Below are positions 30,675 to 39,806 of a stretch of 64,000 nt of DNA, piece by piece. Each line of letters starts with the position of its first letter. Positions within the stretch are counted from its first letter, which is position 1. The DNA is from Aliivibrio fischeri ATCC 7744 = JCM 18803 = DSM 507 (lineage in GTDB: Bacteria; Pseudomonadota; Gammaproteobacteria; Enterobacterales; Vibrionaceae), in assembly GCF_023983475.1 (NCBI RefSeq), contig NZ_CP092712.1, positions 682,001 to 746,000 of the forward strand, written 5' to 3'. Below the pieces are notes generated by a model. That model saw nothing but the letters and a program-made list of their open reading frames with translations. It was not told the origin of the DNA and did not search any database. The translations under genes and the position numbers were made by a program.

Positions 30675-30714
30675 TGTCTCGTCCTAAAATACGTTGACGA
30701 TTTTTAATTGAAAG

Positions 30715-31548
30715 CTAAGTGCGTACGCACTTGGCTTTTTTGTGTACTTGATTTGGTGTACTCATTCCCAAGCTTAAATGTGGCCGCATTTCATTATAAA
30801 TAAAAATAGATTCTTCAACTAAATGCCTTAACTCCTCTAAATCTTTACAGTCATACAAAAGAAACTCTTGTTTAAGTATCCCATTTATTCGCTCTGCTAA
30901 TGCATTTTGATAGCAATCATAACCATCCGTCATTGATGGCTTAATATCATTTTTATTCAATTTTTCCTGATAAACCTTTGAACAATACTGTAATCCTCGG
31001 TCTGAATGATGAATCGTACTCCTTTGATATTGACGGCTATCTATCGCCATATCAAGAGCTTTGACTACATCAGTAGCTTTCATTTCATCACTTAATTCAT
31101 ATCCCATTATCTTTCGACTATAAGCATCTGTTACTAAAGATAAATAATGAATACCTTTTTGTGATTGAACGTAAGTGATATCACTAACAAAAACCTCTTC
31201 AGATGCTTGAGGTGTTACTTCTTTAAGTAAATTAGGATGTTTTTTCATCCAATGCTTACTATAGGTAGTTTTTGTATAACTTCGTTTAGGTTTTACTAAT
31301 AAGCACTCATTTCTTAAATAGGAAAAAAAGTTATCTCTGCCTAACTTTATGCCATGAGTGATGAATTTGGGCTTAAGTAAAAAATATAATTTTTTACCTC
31401 CAATACGAGGCATATATCGACGAATTTCTTGCACCATATTTTTAACCGGTGAAAGTTCAACGGCACGTTTCAGAGCTCTACGTTCTTGTTGGTATATACA
31501 TTGTCTTGTAATGCCAAGTAGCTGACTAGCTCGCTCTAAGCTGATCAT
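30715..31548 (-). CDS. IS3-family transposase OrfB (DDE integrase), copy 3
   Basis: 277-residue protein identical to copy 2, with all DDE segments present and the same KKAKCVRT end. It overlaps orfA by the ATGA tetranucleotide. Confidence 0.92.
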   Translation of the reverse strand: MISLERASQLLGITRQCIYQQERRALKRAVELSPVKNMVQEIRRYMPRIGGKKLYFLLKPKFITHGIKLGRDNFFSYLRNECLLVKPKRSYTKTTYSKHWMKKHPNLLKEVTPQASEEVFVSDITYVQSQKGIHYLSLVTDAYSRKIMGYELSDEMKATDVVKALDMAIDSRQYQRSTIHHSDRGLQYCSKVYQEKLNKNDIKPSMTDGYDCYQNALAERINGILKQEFLLYDCKDLEELRHLVEESIFIYNEMRPHLSLGMSTPNQVHKKAKCVRT

Positions 31549-31943
31549 TTTCTGCTTTTGAAGACTTCTTGCTCCTTGGCAATATACTTTTTTCTAAGGC
31601 CTGCACCATGTTCTGCGTCCATGATATTCACTACTTCATTAAGTAATAAATTACGCATTCTTTCATCATCAAGCTCTCGCTCTAAACGTTTAATTTTTTG
31701 TGCAGGCGATTCTTTCGCTTTCGGGGATTTAGGCATAATAATCTTAGGTGATTGAGACCAGTCCATCTTACCGTGTTTTCTTAACCAAGTAAGTACGGTA
31801 GATCGACCTTGAATGCCATAAATGTTTTGAGCTTGCTTATAGGTCATATCGCCTTTTTCTATAGCGGCAACAAGCTGCAATTTAAAGCCTAATGAATAAT
31901 CGCGTTGAGTTCGCTTATTCTTTGTTTTTTCTTGATTTGTCAT
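31545..31943 (-). CDS. IS3-family transposase OrfA, copy 3
   Basis: 132-residue DNA-binding subunit identical to copy 2. The upstream AGGA ribosome-binding site lies in the 3' arm of the left-end hairpin, which would mask it in read-through mRNA. Confidence 0.92.
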   Translation of the reverse strand: MTNQEKTKNKRTQRDYSLGFKLQLVAAIEKGDMTYKQAQNIYGIQGRSTVLTWLRKHGKMDWSQSPKIIMPKSPKAKESPAQKIKRLERELDDERMRNLLLNEVVNIMDAEHGAGLRKKYIAKEQEVFKSRK

Positions 31944-31992
31944 ATAAAAGTCCTAAATGTGTAAACACATTTCAGGACGAGACATAAAATAT

Positions 31993-32027
31993 AAAAAAAG
32001 CCAGCATGTTAATTATGCTGGCTTTTT
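31993..32027. terminator. Intrinsic terminator of the yaeP/DUF4250 unit
   Basis: AAAAAGCCAGCAT pairs with ATGCTGGCTTTTT over a 7-nt loop. On the minus strand the stem is followed by seven T and then an AT-rich tract that ends at the left tip of IS copy 3. Confidence 0.92.
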
Positions 32028-32046
32028 ACTTTTGATTGGATTTGTC

Positions 32047-32235
32047 TTATCTAAATTGTTTTGCTTCTTCTAGGTAGTCAAACCCTGCATCAGCTAGCTT
32101 TTTAATGAGATCGTCTTTATCTAGTTCATAGAATTTTACGTAGCTATCTAAATCACCGAATTCGTCTCTGATTTTCATATTAACCATACTCATCAGCATG
32201 ACAGGATCCATTGAAGCCATTTTTTCAGGTGTCAT
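32047..32235 (-). CDS. DUF4250-family small protein
   Basis: 62-residue soluble protein resembling the DUF4250 family: MDPVMLMSMVNMKIRDEFGDLDSYVKFYELD then DDLIKKLADAGFDYL. The function is unknown. Its ATG overlaps the stop of the upstream yaeP by one base (TAATG), so the two are translationally coupled. Confidence 0.75.
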   Translation of the reverse strand: MTPEKMASMDPVMLMSMVNMKIRDEFGDLDSYVKFYELDKDDLIKKLADAGFDYLEEAKQFR

Positions 32236-32441
32236 TACTTATCCTCAAAATCTGAAATTAATAAGTTAGCAGCAGCAAAGGCAGCACGTTCTCGAGCTTC
32301 TTTAGGTAGTGATTCATCTGCCGCGATATCGTTTAGTGTTTTTACGGCACAAGTGATGGCTTGTGGGATATAACCTTGATCACCACTACCAATTAACGAA
32401 TACAACTCACGAACTTTGTCACAACAATCATAAACTTTCAT
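32235..32441 (-). CDS. yaeP: UPF0253 family protein YaeP
   Basis: 68-residue helical protein of unknown function, similar to E. coli YaeP ([24 protein letters not shown] and REKAAYAAANLL-like [17 protein letters not shown]). The chosen ATG begins [13 protein letters not shown] and matches the family length; an in-frame extension upstream lacks a ribosome-binding site. It is coupled to the DUF4250 gene. Confidence 0.82.
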   Translation of the reverse strand: MKVYDCCDKVRELYSLIGSGDQGYIPQAITCAVKTLNDIAADESLPKEARERAAFAAANLLISDFEDK

Positions 32442-32509
32442 AATTTTTCTCATATAAATGATAACTATAGTGAGTTTACACGTTGAAAAAGGGAAAACAT
32501 AGATCAAAA

Positions 32510-32545
32510 AAAGCTGAAAAACCTAGGGGGAAGTTTTTCAGCTTT
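32510..32545. terminator. Intrinsic terminator of nanA
   Basis: AAAGCTGAAAAAC pairs with GTTTTTCAGCTTT. On the minus strand the stem runs into TTTTTTGATC. It lies between nanA and yaeP. Confidence 0.85.
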
Positions 32546-32567
32546 AGAGCAAAGATAAGTCTGTATT

Positions 32568-33461
32568 TTATTGCATGAAACCAGCGTTTCTCATTCGAGT
32601 TGCTACGGTTACTTTCTGCTCTGCAGTTAACGGCATTAGAGGCAAGCGAGGATCACCGGCATTGATGTCGTGAAGCTCCATTGCTACTTTACCAGCAGCC
32701 ACACCGCCGAAATCAACCAGTACACGGATAAGCTCAATAACATTTGTCATCTTATTGAATACCGCTTCTTGATCTCCACGATTAAACGCTTCGATAATTG
32801 AATTAAAGTGTGGAGCTGCGTAGTTATAAGTACTACCTACTGCACTTTTTGCACCAACAGCAAGTGCGCCAGGTAGGTGCTCATCAACACCAAATGGAAC
32901 ATCAAATTTACCATCGCAAGCTCGAAGGCAACGTTGGTATTCGTACAAATCACCGCTGTTAAATTTAAGACCAGATAAATTAGGAATACGTTTATCAGCT
33001 TGGATTAAAAATTCTTCCATATTTAAATTCACGCCAGACATACCAGAGTGGTAGTAGTAGAAGCCTTTTGATGGAGCAGCTGCTGCAATGGTTGCACAAT
33101 ATTCAACTAAATCAGCAACGCTACCTGGTTTGAAGAAACATGGACCAATTGCAGATGTAGCTAAAATATCTAGTGTATCTGCATGGCGTGTAAGTTCTAG
33201 CGTATCAACAATGCTTAATGCACCTGTATGTACAATGATATCTAATTGATTATTAGAAGCGCTTACCCAACGTTCAGCAATGGCTTTACGTTCTTCAACA
33301 CTACAGTGAATGCCTTCTCCAGTAGTCCCACATACATAAATGCCTTTTACGCCATCTTTGATTAAATGCTTGGCGATTTTATCAATTTCTTCAAAGTTTA
33401 CGTTGTTTGAAGAATCAAATGGAGTATGTGGAGCAGCAATTAAACCGGTTAACTTTTTCAT
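32568..33461 (-). CDS. nanA: N-acetylneuraminate lyase
   Basis: Class I aldolase that splits N-acetylneuraminate into ManNAc and pyruvate, the entry step of sialic acid catabolism. The barrel motifs are present: GTTGEG (residues about 46-51), the Tyr-containing GFYYYHSGMSG, and the Schiff-base Lys in LSGLKFNSGDL (about residue 164). It is 297 residues, full length. It is divergent from the RpiR-type nanR and has two GGAGT-type sequences in its upstream region. Confidence 0.96.
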   Translation of the reverse strand: MKKLTGLIAAPHTPFDSSNNVNFEEIDKIAKHLIKDGVKGIYVCGTTGEGIHCSVEERKAIAERWVSASNNQLDIIVHTGALSIVDTLELTRHADTLDILATSAIGPCFFKPGSVADLVEYCATIAAAAPSKGFYYYHSGMSGVNLNMEEFLIQADKRIPNLSGLKFNSGDLYEYQRCLRACDGKFDVPFGVDEHLPGALAVGAKSAVGSTYNYAAPHFNSIIEAFNRGDQEAVFNKMTNVIELIRVLVDFGGVAAGKVAMELHDINAGDPRLPLMPLTAEQKVTVATRMRNAGFMQ

Positions 33462-33515
33462 TTAAGCCTCGTTAGTTTATTTTTAATGAAGTTATTCTTC
33501 ATTTAAATATCAATA

Positions 33516-33547
33516 TTGGAGTTAAACTAATCTTATGGAGTAAAGTT
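33516..33547. promoter_or_regulatory. Candidate NanR operator pair upstream of nanA
   Basis: TTGGAGTTAAACTAA (33516-33530) and TGGAGTAAAGTT (33536-33547) resemble the GGAGT-N3-ACTCC palindrome found perfectly at 35888-35900. They lie 55-86 bases upstream of the nanA start. Assignment to NanR is inferred from recurrence only within the nan cluster. Confidence 0.55.
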
Positions 33548-33675
33548 TCATTTAGCAACATGAAAATCACAGCGTAATGTCGTAAATGTGATCTGTGAGA
33601 GTAAATTTAGCGCTAATTATTTTTATATGTGTCGTATTTATTCTTTTTTAGTGCAAATAATGCGAATAATAATTA

Positions 33676-33690
33676 TGGAGTTACACTTCA
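33676..33690. promoter_or_regulatory. Candidate NanR operator upstream of nanR
   Basis: TGGAGTTACACTTCA is a palindrome with one mismatch from TGGAGT-N3-ACTCCA. It lies 64 bases upstream of the nanR ATG, suggesting autoregulation. A further GGGAGTGG lies 8 bases downstream. Confidence 0.55.
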
Positions 33691-33753
33691 CAAAGTGGGA
33701 GTGGCATGACAAAATGGAATTCATAACGTGTTTTATTCAAGGGTTACTTTCTG

Positions 33754-34632
33754 ATGTCCAACCATAATATTCAAATAAAAGCGGGCAACATCATCGATAC
33801 GATAGGCAGTCTTTATAATAGTCTGACTCCATCTTCAAAGCGTATTGCTGATTATGTTATGTCTAATGCGACTCAAGTGAGTAAACACTCGATTGCTGAA
33901 TTATCACAGATTGTAAATGCGGGTGATGCAACCATTATTCGTTTTTGTCGAACTCTCGGTTTTAAGGGCTATCAAGATTTTAAAATGGAATTGGCGATTG
34001 AAGTTTCTAACCTTCAAGGTCGAGAAAAAGAGATCTTTGATACCGATGTTACTGCTGAAGATAATGCGGAAGTGATAGGGCATAAGCTTCAATCAACCAT
34101 TGAAAGCGTTCTTGCAGAAACCATGAATTTGCTTAACTTCCAGTCTTTAGAGTCGGTAGCTGAAGCATTAAAAGATGCAAAAGCGATTTACTTTTTTGGT
34201 GTTGGTTCATCAGGTTTAACCGCTGAAAGTGCAAAACATAAATTTATGCGAATTGGTTTAAATGTGGATGCATTTACCAATAACCATTTTATGTATATTA
34301 AATCATCGTTAATGCAACCTGGGGATTTCGCAGTAGGGCTTAGCCACTCTGGTAACTCAGTTGAAACGACAAAAGCATTACGTTTAGCAAAAGAGAATGG
34401 AGCGACGACGATTGCCATTACGCATAATCCTCGCTCGGATATTACTAAGTATTCTGATTATGTTTTAGTGAACGGTAATAGGCAGGGACAACTGCAAGGT
34501 GACTCTATTGGTACTAAGATATCGCAGTTGTTCGTATTGGATTTAATTTATACCTTATTAGTTAAACGTGATATTAGCGGTGCAAAAGCCAATAAGCTGA
34601 AGACTACAGAAGCGCTTTCTAATCAATCGTAA
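33754..34632 (+). CDS. nanR: RpiR-family regulator of sialic acid catabolism (NanR-like)
   Basis: N-terminal HTH_6 domain (about residues 12-85, YNSLTPSSKRIADYVMSN...SIAELSQIVNAGDATIIRFCRTLGF) and a C-terminal SIS sugar-phosphate domain (about 125-265, AIYFFGVGSSGLTAESAKHK, VGLSHSGNSVETTKAL). Vibrio nan clusters are known to use an RpiR-type NanR that senses ManNAc-6-P, the substrate of NanE. The position inside this cluster and the repeated palindromes nearby support that role. Its 292 residues are normal for RpiR proteins. Confidence 0.87.
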   Translation: MSNHNIQIKAGNIIDTIGSLYNSLTPSSKRIADYVMSNATQVSKHSIAELSQIVNAGDATIIRFCRTLGFKGYQDFKMELAIEVSNLQGREKEIFDTDVTAEDNAEVIGHKLQSTIESVLAETMNLLNFQSLESVAEALKDAKAIYFFGVGSSGLTAESAKHKFMRIGLNVDAFTNNHFMYIKSSLMQPGDFAVGLSHSGNSVETTKALRLAKENGATTIAITHNPRSDITKYSDYVLVNGNRQGQLQGDSIGTKISQLFVLDLIYTLLVKRDISGAKANKLKTTEALSNQS

Positions 34633-34657
34633 TTCTTTGACTGTATAAAAATTATAA

Positions 34658-34692
34658 GGCCGTGAATATACACATATTCACGGCCTATTTTT
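34658..34692. terminator. Intrinsic terminator between convergent nanR and nagA
   Basis: GGCCGTGAATAT pairs perfectly with ATATTCACGGCC over a 4-nt loop and is followed by TATTTTTTA on the plus strand. It abuts the nagA stop codon. Confidence 0.9.
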
Positions 34693-35852
34693 TATTTCTG
34701 ATAAACCAATTTACCCATTTGAATCGTTGTTGTAATGTCATTATTACTGTCGATAAGAGTAATATTTGCTTTGTAGTCTTCTTTTAATTGACCGTATTCA
34801 TTGTCTATTTTCAACGCTTGAGCTGGGTATAAGCTTGCCATTCTCAATGCTTCTTCTTTTGATAAACCCACATGTTTAATTAAGTTACGTACCCCATCAA
34901 TCATGGTAATAGCTGCGCCTGCAATGGTGCCGTCTTTATAGTGACATTTTCCGTCAGTTACGTAAGCAGGCGTTCCTGCCATATCAAACTCTGTTAAATC
35001 TGTTCCTGCGGGAGTGACTGCATCGGTCACCAAAAAGAGTTTTTCTTTTAGTTGTTGGTGAGCAATTCTAACGGATGGGTATGAAGCATGAATGCCATCC
35101 ACAATAATACCAGCATGAGGCTTTTGATCGAAAATATAACCAACCACACCTGGTTCTCTTGAACCTAGAGGTGTCATTGCATTATATAAATGCGTAGCCA
35201 TAGTGAAACCAGTACGGGCGTTTACTTGATCATAAGTGGCGTTGGTATGCCCAATTGAAACCGTGATCCCAGCGGCTGTTAAGCAATCTAGGACGTCTTG
35301 TTTGATATGTTCTGGAGCAAGAGTAATGACTTTTATTTGGTCATGATGTTGCGCAAGTAGGTGAGCAGTATTTAAATCTAGTTCACGAATGTATTGAGCT
35401 TGATGAGCACCTTTTTTCTCAATACTGATGAAAGGTCCTTCAAGGTGAAGCCCTAATACACCTTCTTGTTCTGCATTTTCAAAATTGGTCATCATTGACA
35501 ATGTATTATGAAGGTCGATTTCAGTACTGGTAATTAAGGTTGGTAAGTATTGAGTTGTTCCGTATTTTACGTTGGTTTTATTCATCGTCTCTAATGTTGA
35601 AAGCGCTATATCAGTATTGAGTAGCACACCACCACAACCATTAAGTTGAATATCAATAAAACCTGCAGTTGCTAATGCACCCTCTCCATCAATGCGATCT
35701 AGAGTTAAAGAATCAGCTTCTTTCATTGAAATTATGGATGAAATTGAGTCGTCATTGATAATAATAGCCTGTTTTTCTTCTATTTTTTGACCATTAAATA
35801 CATCAACATTGGTAATCATATACTGATTATTTTGAGCATTTGTACTGTTCAT
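34692..35852 (-). CDS. nagA: N-acetylglucosamine-6-phosphate deacetylase
   Basis: Metal-dependent amidohydrolase that converts GlcNAc-6-P to GlcN-6-P and acetate, the step after NanE. Metal and substrate motifs are visible: GFIDIQLNGCGG, the Glu in LGLHLEGPFIS, His in SIGHTNATYDQV, HLYNAMTPLG and the catalytic Asp in LVTDAVTPAG. The start ATG follows AAGGCAGAAAA; an internal ATG 11 codons later is the alternative. It is 386 residues. It is divergent from nanEK and shares their control region. Confidence 0.95.
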   Translation of the reverse strand: MNSTNAQNNQYMITNVDVFNGQKIEEKQAIIINDDSISSIISMKEADSLTLDRIDGEGALATAGFIDIQLNGCGGVLLNTDIALSTLETMNKTNVKYGTTQYLPTLITSTEIDLHNTLSMMTNFENAEQEGVLGLHLEGPFISIEKKGAHQAQYIRELDLNTAHLLAQHHDQIKVITLAPEHIKQDVLDCLTAAGITVSIGHTNATYDQVNARTGFTMATHLYNAMTPLGSREPGVVGYIFDQKPHAGIIVDGIHASYPSVRIAHQQLKEKLFLVTDAVTPAGTDLTEFDMAGTPAYVTDGKCHYKDGTIAGAAITMIDGVRNLIKHVGLSKEEALRMASLYPAQALKIDNEYGQLKEDYKANITLIDSNNDITTTIQMGKLVYQK

Positions 35853-35887
35853 TTTTCTGCCTTATCCATCAAATATTCATTCCTATT

Positions 35888-35900
35888 GGAGTTACACTCC
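35888..35900. promoter_or_regulatory. Perfect GGAGT-TAC-ACTCC palindrome upstream of nagA
   Basis: This is the best example of the operator-like motif in the window, 36 bases upstream of the nagA ATG and within the nagA-nanE divergent region. It is the presumed NanR site for nagA. Confidence 0.65.
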
Positions 35901-36005
35901 GAATTTTATACAGTCAAAAATACAGTAATGTCGAAATGCAATCAATTAAAATCCTTATAAATAGGGCGATTTGTATCTTCCAATTTTGTTGGTTTTGTTT
36001 TTAAA

Positions 36006-36019
36006 GAGATCTAGATCTC
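36006..36019. promoter_or_regulatory. Perfect 14-bp palindrome in the nagA-nanE control region
   Basis: GAGATCTAGATCTC is self-complementary across its full length and unlike the GGAGT motif around it. It may bind a second regulator (for example NagC or CRP), but it does not match either consensus well. Confidence 0.35.
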
Positions 36020-36041
36020 CATTTTTATATCTTTAGATTGA

Positions 36042-36076
36042 AGTATTACTCCGTTGGTGTAGTTTGGAGTAATACT
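36042..36076. promoter_or_regulatory. Perfect 11-bp inverted repeat upstream of nanE (candidate paired NanR sites)
   Basis: AGTATTACTCC (36042-36052) and GGAGTAATACT (36066-36076) are exact reverse complements, 13 bases apart. Each half contains the ACTCC/GGAGT core seen at the other nan operators, but in the opposite arrangement (outward). They end 33 bases before the nanE ATG. Confidence 0.6.
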
Positions 36077-36109
36077 ATTATGTTGCTATTAAGTTTGGAG
36101 TTCAGCTTT

Positions 36110-36817
36110 ATGGGAAGCAATATCGACAAGACATTAAATGCATTATCTCAAGGTTTCGTTTCATCATGTCAGCCAGTTGATGATGGCCCAATGGATAAAC
36201 CTGAAATTGTTGCTGCTATGGCAATGGCAAGTGTTGAAGGGGGCGCCATTGGTTTACGAATTGAAGGAATTGATAATTTAAAAGCAGTAAGACCACATGT
36301 ATCGGTTCCAATTATTGGAATTATTAAGCGTGATCTTGATGACTCTGAGGTTCGAATTACACCTTATATCGAGGACGTAATTGCATTAAAAGAAGCTGGG
36401 GCAGATATCATTGCAATTGATGCGACTCACCGACCTCGACCTGTACCCGTCGAAGAATTAGTAAAGAAAATTCAAAGTTTAGGTTGCTTAGTCATGGCGG
36501 ACTCTTCGACTTATGAAGAGGGGATGTTTTGTCATGGACTCGGTGTTGAAATTATAGGTACGACATTATCTGGATATACATCTCCAATCACTCCAAAAGA
36601 ACCGGATTTCCCTTTTATTCAACAATTAGCAAATCAAGGATGTTTTGTTATGGCTGAAGGGCGTTTTAATTCACCACAACTAGCTAGAGAAGCAATAGAA
36701 GCGGGAGCATCTTGCGTCACTGTTGGTTCAGCAATTACACGTATTGAGCATATTTGTGGTTGGTTTAAATCTGAAGTTGAACTTGGTAAGAAAAACATGA
36801 TTAAGGACATCGCATGA
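36110..36817 (+). CDS. nanE: N-acetylmannosamine-6-phosphate 2-epimerase
   Basis: Cytosolic TIM-barrel enzyme that epimerises ManNAc-6-P to GlcNAc-6-P. Typical segments are [42 protein letters not shown] (catalytic Lys and Asp/Glu region) and the phosphate-binding [11 protein letters not shown] and TVGSAITR. The ATG at 36110 gives the usual 235 residues; the in-frame extension upstream runs through the operator repeats and is not coding. It overlaps nanK by ATGA. Confidence 0.95.
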   Translation: MGSNIDKTLNALSQGFVSSCQPVDDGPMDKPEIVAAMAMASVEGGAIGLRIEGIDNLKAVRPHVSVPIIGIIKRDLDDSEVRITPYIEDVIALKEAGADIIAIDATHRPRPVPVEELVKKIQSLGCLVMADSSTYEEGMFCHGLGVEIIGTTLSGYTSPITPKEPDFPFIQQLANQGCFVMAEGRFNSPQLAREAIEAGASCVTVGSAITRIEHICGWFKSEVELGKKNMIKDIA

Positions 36818-37689
36818 AGCCTTGCCTAGCGGTTGATATTGGTGGAACTAAAATTGCGGCGGCAATCATTGAATCTGGAAAAGTGCTACGTCGTCAGCAA
36901 ATAGCGACACCATCGTCTAGCCAACCAGAAGAGATGGATAAAGCGTTAGAGGAACTATTAACGCCATTTTTAGATGATATTTCAACAGTGGCTGTAGCAT
37001 CAACCGGGATCATTAATGACGGAGTATTAACGGCTTTAAATCCGTTAAATTTGGGTGGATTAAATAATTATCCACTAAGAACAGTGATTGAAAACATCAC
37101 GAAAAAGCCAACAACAGTCATTAATGATGCGCAAGCTGCCGCATGGGCTGAATACCAAACACTCGAGTTAAACACTGTCAACATGGCTTTTATTACCGTA
37201 TCCACTGGCGTTGGTGCTGGCGTTGTTATTAATGATGATCTGCTTATTGGTGCGAATGGCATTGCAGGTCACGCAGGGCATACGCTTGCGGATCCTAATG
37301 GGCCAATATGTGGTTGTGGTCGTCGAGGCTGTGTTGAAAGTATTGCTTCAGGTACCGCGATAGGTCAAGCCGGAAAAATCTATTTTGGCGATGACTGCAC
37401 AGGGGAAATGGTTTTTAAACATTTTTCGCAAAACGACCCTAATGCTACGGATATCGTAAACGGTTCAGCTAAGGCGATAGCCAACTTAATTGCCGATTTA
37501 AAAATGGTATTAGATATTGAATTGGTCGCTTTAGGAGGCAGTGTTGGTCTTGCTCCTCATTATTTAGAACTAGTACAGCATTACCTAGCACAACAACCTT
37601 CACCATACCAAACCAAGGTTCAGCATGCTCGTTGCGGCGCTGATGCAGGATTGATTGGTGTTGCTCATTGGGCTAACACAATACGTTAA
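36814..37689 (+). CDS. nanK: N-acetylmannosamine kinase (ROK family)
   Basis: Phosphorylates ManNAc with ATP. The ROK features are clear: N-terminal phosphate loop [14 protein letters not shown], sugar-binding [12 protein letters not shown], the zinc motif [15 protein letters not shown] (about residues 165-179) and the ALGGSVG adenosine motif. It is 291 residues and full length. Translation is coupled to nanE through the ATGA overlap, and nanT follows after 60 bases. Confidence 0.95.
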   Translation: MKPCLAVDIGGTKIAAAIIESGKVLRRQQIATPSSSQPEEMDKALEELLTPFLDDISTVAVASTGIINDGVLTALNPLNLGGLNNYPLRTVIENITKKPTTVINDAQAAAWAEYQTLELNTVNMAFITVSTGVGAGVVINDDLLIGANGIAGHAGHTLADPNGPICGCGRRGCVESIASGTAIGQAGKIYFGDDCTGEMVFKHFSQNDPNATDIVNGSAKAIANLIADLKMVLDIELVALGGSVGLAPHYLELVQHYLAQQPSPYQTKVQHARCGADAGLIGVAHWANTIR

Positions 37690-37749
37690 AAAAAGAACTT
37701 CTAAGAAATAGTAATTTAACCCTACAAAAATTATACAAGGTATATTCCG

Positions 37750-39267
37750 ATGGAAGCACAATCATTTGGTACATTAAATTACATTGCTCTTTTTGTCTAT
37801 CTAGGGGCAATTATGGCAGTGGGTGTTTATTTTGCACGTCGTCAAAAATCAGCTGATGATTACTTTAAAGCTGGGGGAAGGATCCCCGGTTGGGCCGCTG
37901 GTTTCAGTGTCTTTGCAACAACCTTAAGCTCTATTACTTTTATGTCTATTCCGGCAAAAGCGTATACAAGTGACTGGACCTTCCTAATTGGTCAGTATGT
38001 CGCTATTGCTATTCTTCCTATCGTTTTTTGGTTCTATATTCCCTTTTTTAGAAAGCTAAATCTGACTTCTGTATATGAATACCTAGAAAGACGTTTTGAT
38101 GTAAGAATGCGCTTATTCGGTAGTATTTCTTTCATGCTTTTCCATATTGGTCGTATTGCGATTGTTACCTATTTAACGGCGTTGGCGTTAATGCCATTCA
38201 TTGATATTAGCCCGTTAATGATTGTGTTCTTAATCGGTGTTCTTTGTATTATTTATACTTTTCTTGGTGGTATTGAAGGGGTAATTTGGACCGACGTAAT
38301 TCAAGGTGTGATGCTTTCTGTTGCTGCAATTCTTATCTTTGTTGTTATTTGCTTTAATGTGGATGGCGGTATTGTTGAAGTGTTTAGCATGTCGAACCAA
38401 GCGGATAAATATTTCCCTGCAGAGCAATTCAGCTGGAGCTGGACGGACAGTACGATTCCAGTATTAATGATTGGTTTCTTCTTTGCTTCTTTACAACAAT
38501 TTACTGCTAGCCAAGATGTGGTTCAGCGCTACATTGTGACAGACAATATTGATGAGACTAAAAAAGCATTGATCACTAATGCGAAATTAGTGGCTTGTGT
38601 TCCTATTTTCTTCTTCGCTGTGGGTTCTGCATTATTTGCTTACTACACTCAAAACCCAGAGTTGCTTCCTGAGAACTTTAACACGGGCGGTATTTTACCT
38701 TTCTACGTTATTTCTCAAATGCCTGTCGGGGTTGCTGGTCTTATTATCGCAGCGATATTTGCAGCGTCACAATCAAGTATTTCAAGTAGTCTAAATAGTA
38801 TTGCAGCGTGTTTTACTTCTGACATTTACGAAAAAGTGAGCAAGAACCCAACCTCAGAGCAGAAGCTAAGAATTGGTCGAACACTAACTGTTGTTGCTGG
38901 TCTTTTAGGTGTCGTCGCTTCAACATACTTAATTATGTCTAACGAAAGTGAAATTTGGGATGCGTTCAACAGCTTACTTGGCTTAATGGGTGGCCCAATG
39001 ACAGGACTATTTATGCTTGGTATATTCGTTCGCCGTGCAAATGCAAATAGTGCGTTATTAGGTGTAGTTGCAAGTATTGCTACTGTGCTTTGGGTACGTT
39101 CAGCTACGGATTTAAACTTCTTCTTCTACGGTGTTATCGGTACTTTGATGGTGGTTATCGTGGGTTACCTAACCGCACCAATGTTCAAGAATAATTTAAA
39201 CAGTGATGAAATTGATGAGCTAAGTGCAACAAAAGAAAAGCGTTCAACCACCACTGAAAAAGCGTAA
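37750..39267 (+). CDS. nanT: Sodium:solute symporter for sialic acid (SSS family, NanT/SiaT type)
   Basis: Inner-membrane Na+-coupled importer of about thirteen helices. The SSS hallmark segments ADDYFKAGGRIPGWAAGFSVFATTLSS, the GGIEGVIWTDVIQGVML stretch and FAASQSSISSSLNSIAAC are present. The gene lies between nanK and nanQ on the same strand, which argues for sialic acid as substrate, as in other sialic-acid clusters that use SSS transporters in place of MFS or TRAP systems. At 505 residues it is complete. Confidence 0.88.
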   Translation: MEAQSFGTLNYIALFVYLGAIMAVGVYFARRQKSADDYFKAGGRIPGWAAGFSVFATTLSSITFMSIPAKAYTSDWTFLIGQYVAIAILPIVFWFYIPFFRKLNLTSVYEYLERRFDVRMRLFGSISFMLFHIGRIAIVTYLTALALMPFIDISPLMIVFLIGVLCIIYTFLGGIEGVIWTDVIQGVMLSVAAILIFVVICFNVDGGIVEVFSMSNQADKYFPAEQFSWSWTDSTIPVLMIGFFFASLQQFTASQDVVQRYIVTDNIDETKKALITNAKLVACVPIFFFAVGSALFAYYTQNPELLPENFNTGGILPFYVISQMPVGVAGLIIAAIFAASQSSISSSLNSIAACFTSDIYEKVSKNPTSEQKLRIGRTLTVVAGLLGVVASTYLIMSNESEIWDAFNSLLGLMGGPMTGLFMLGIFVRRANANSALLGVVASIATVLWVRSATDLNFFFYGVIGTLMVVIVGYLTAPMFKNNLNSDEIDELSATKEKRSTTTEKA

Positions 39268-39274
39268 TTGATAA

Positions 39275-39793
<519 letters not shown>

Positions 39794-39806
39794 TTAATGG
39801 AAAATA

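Larger units (their letters stand above)
30675..31984 (-). mobile_element. IS3-family insertion sequence, copy 3 (1310 bp), inverted, without target duplication
   Basis: The terminal repeats are intact, but the flanking triplets differ (CTT before, TAA after), so the ends did not arise from one simple insertion. The right end of the element (30675 side) cuts mltF. The left end (31984 side) sits 15 nt from the terminator of the DUF4250 gene, the same relation as in copies 1 and 2, and is therefore probably the original junction. It forms an inverted repeat with copy 2 across 1325 bp. The hairpin over the orfA ribosome-binding site is at 31950-31978. Confidence 0.93.

Noticed and set aside
36038-36109. 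N-terminal extension of nanE from an earlier in-frame ATG
   Set aside because: It runs through the operator-like inverted repeats, lacks a ribosome-binding site and gives a hydrophobic extension not found in NanE; ATG 36110 with TTGGAG upstream fits the family.
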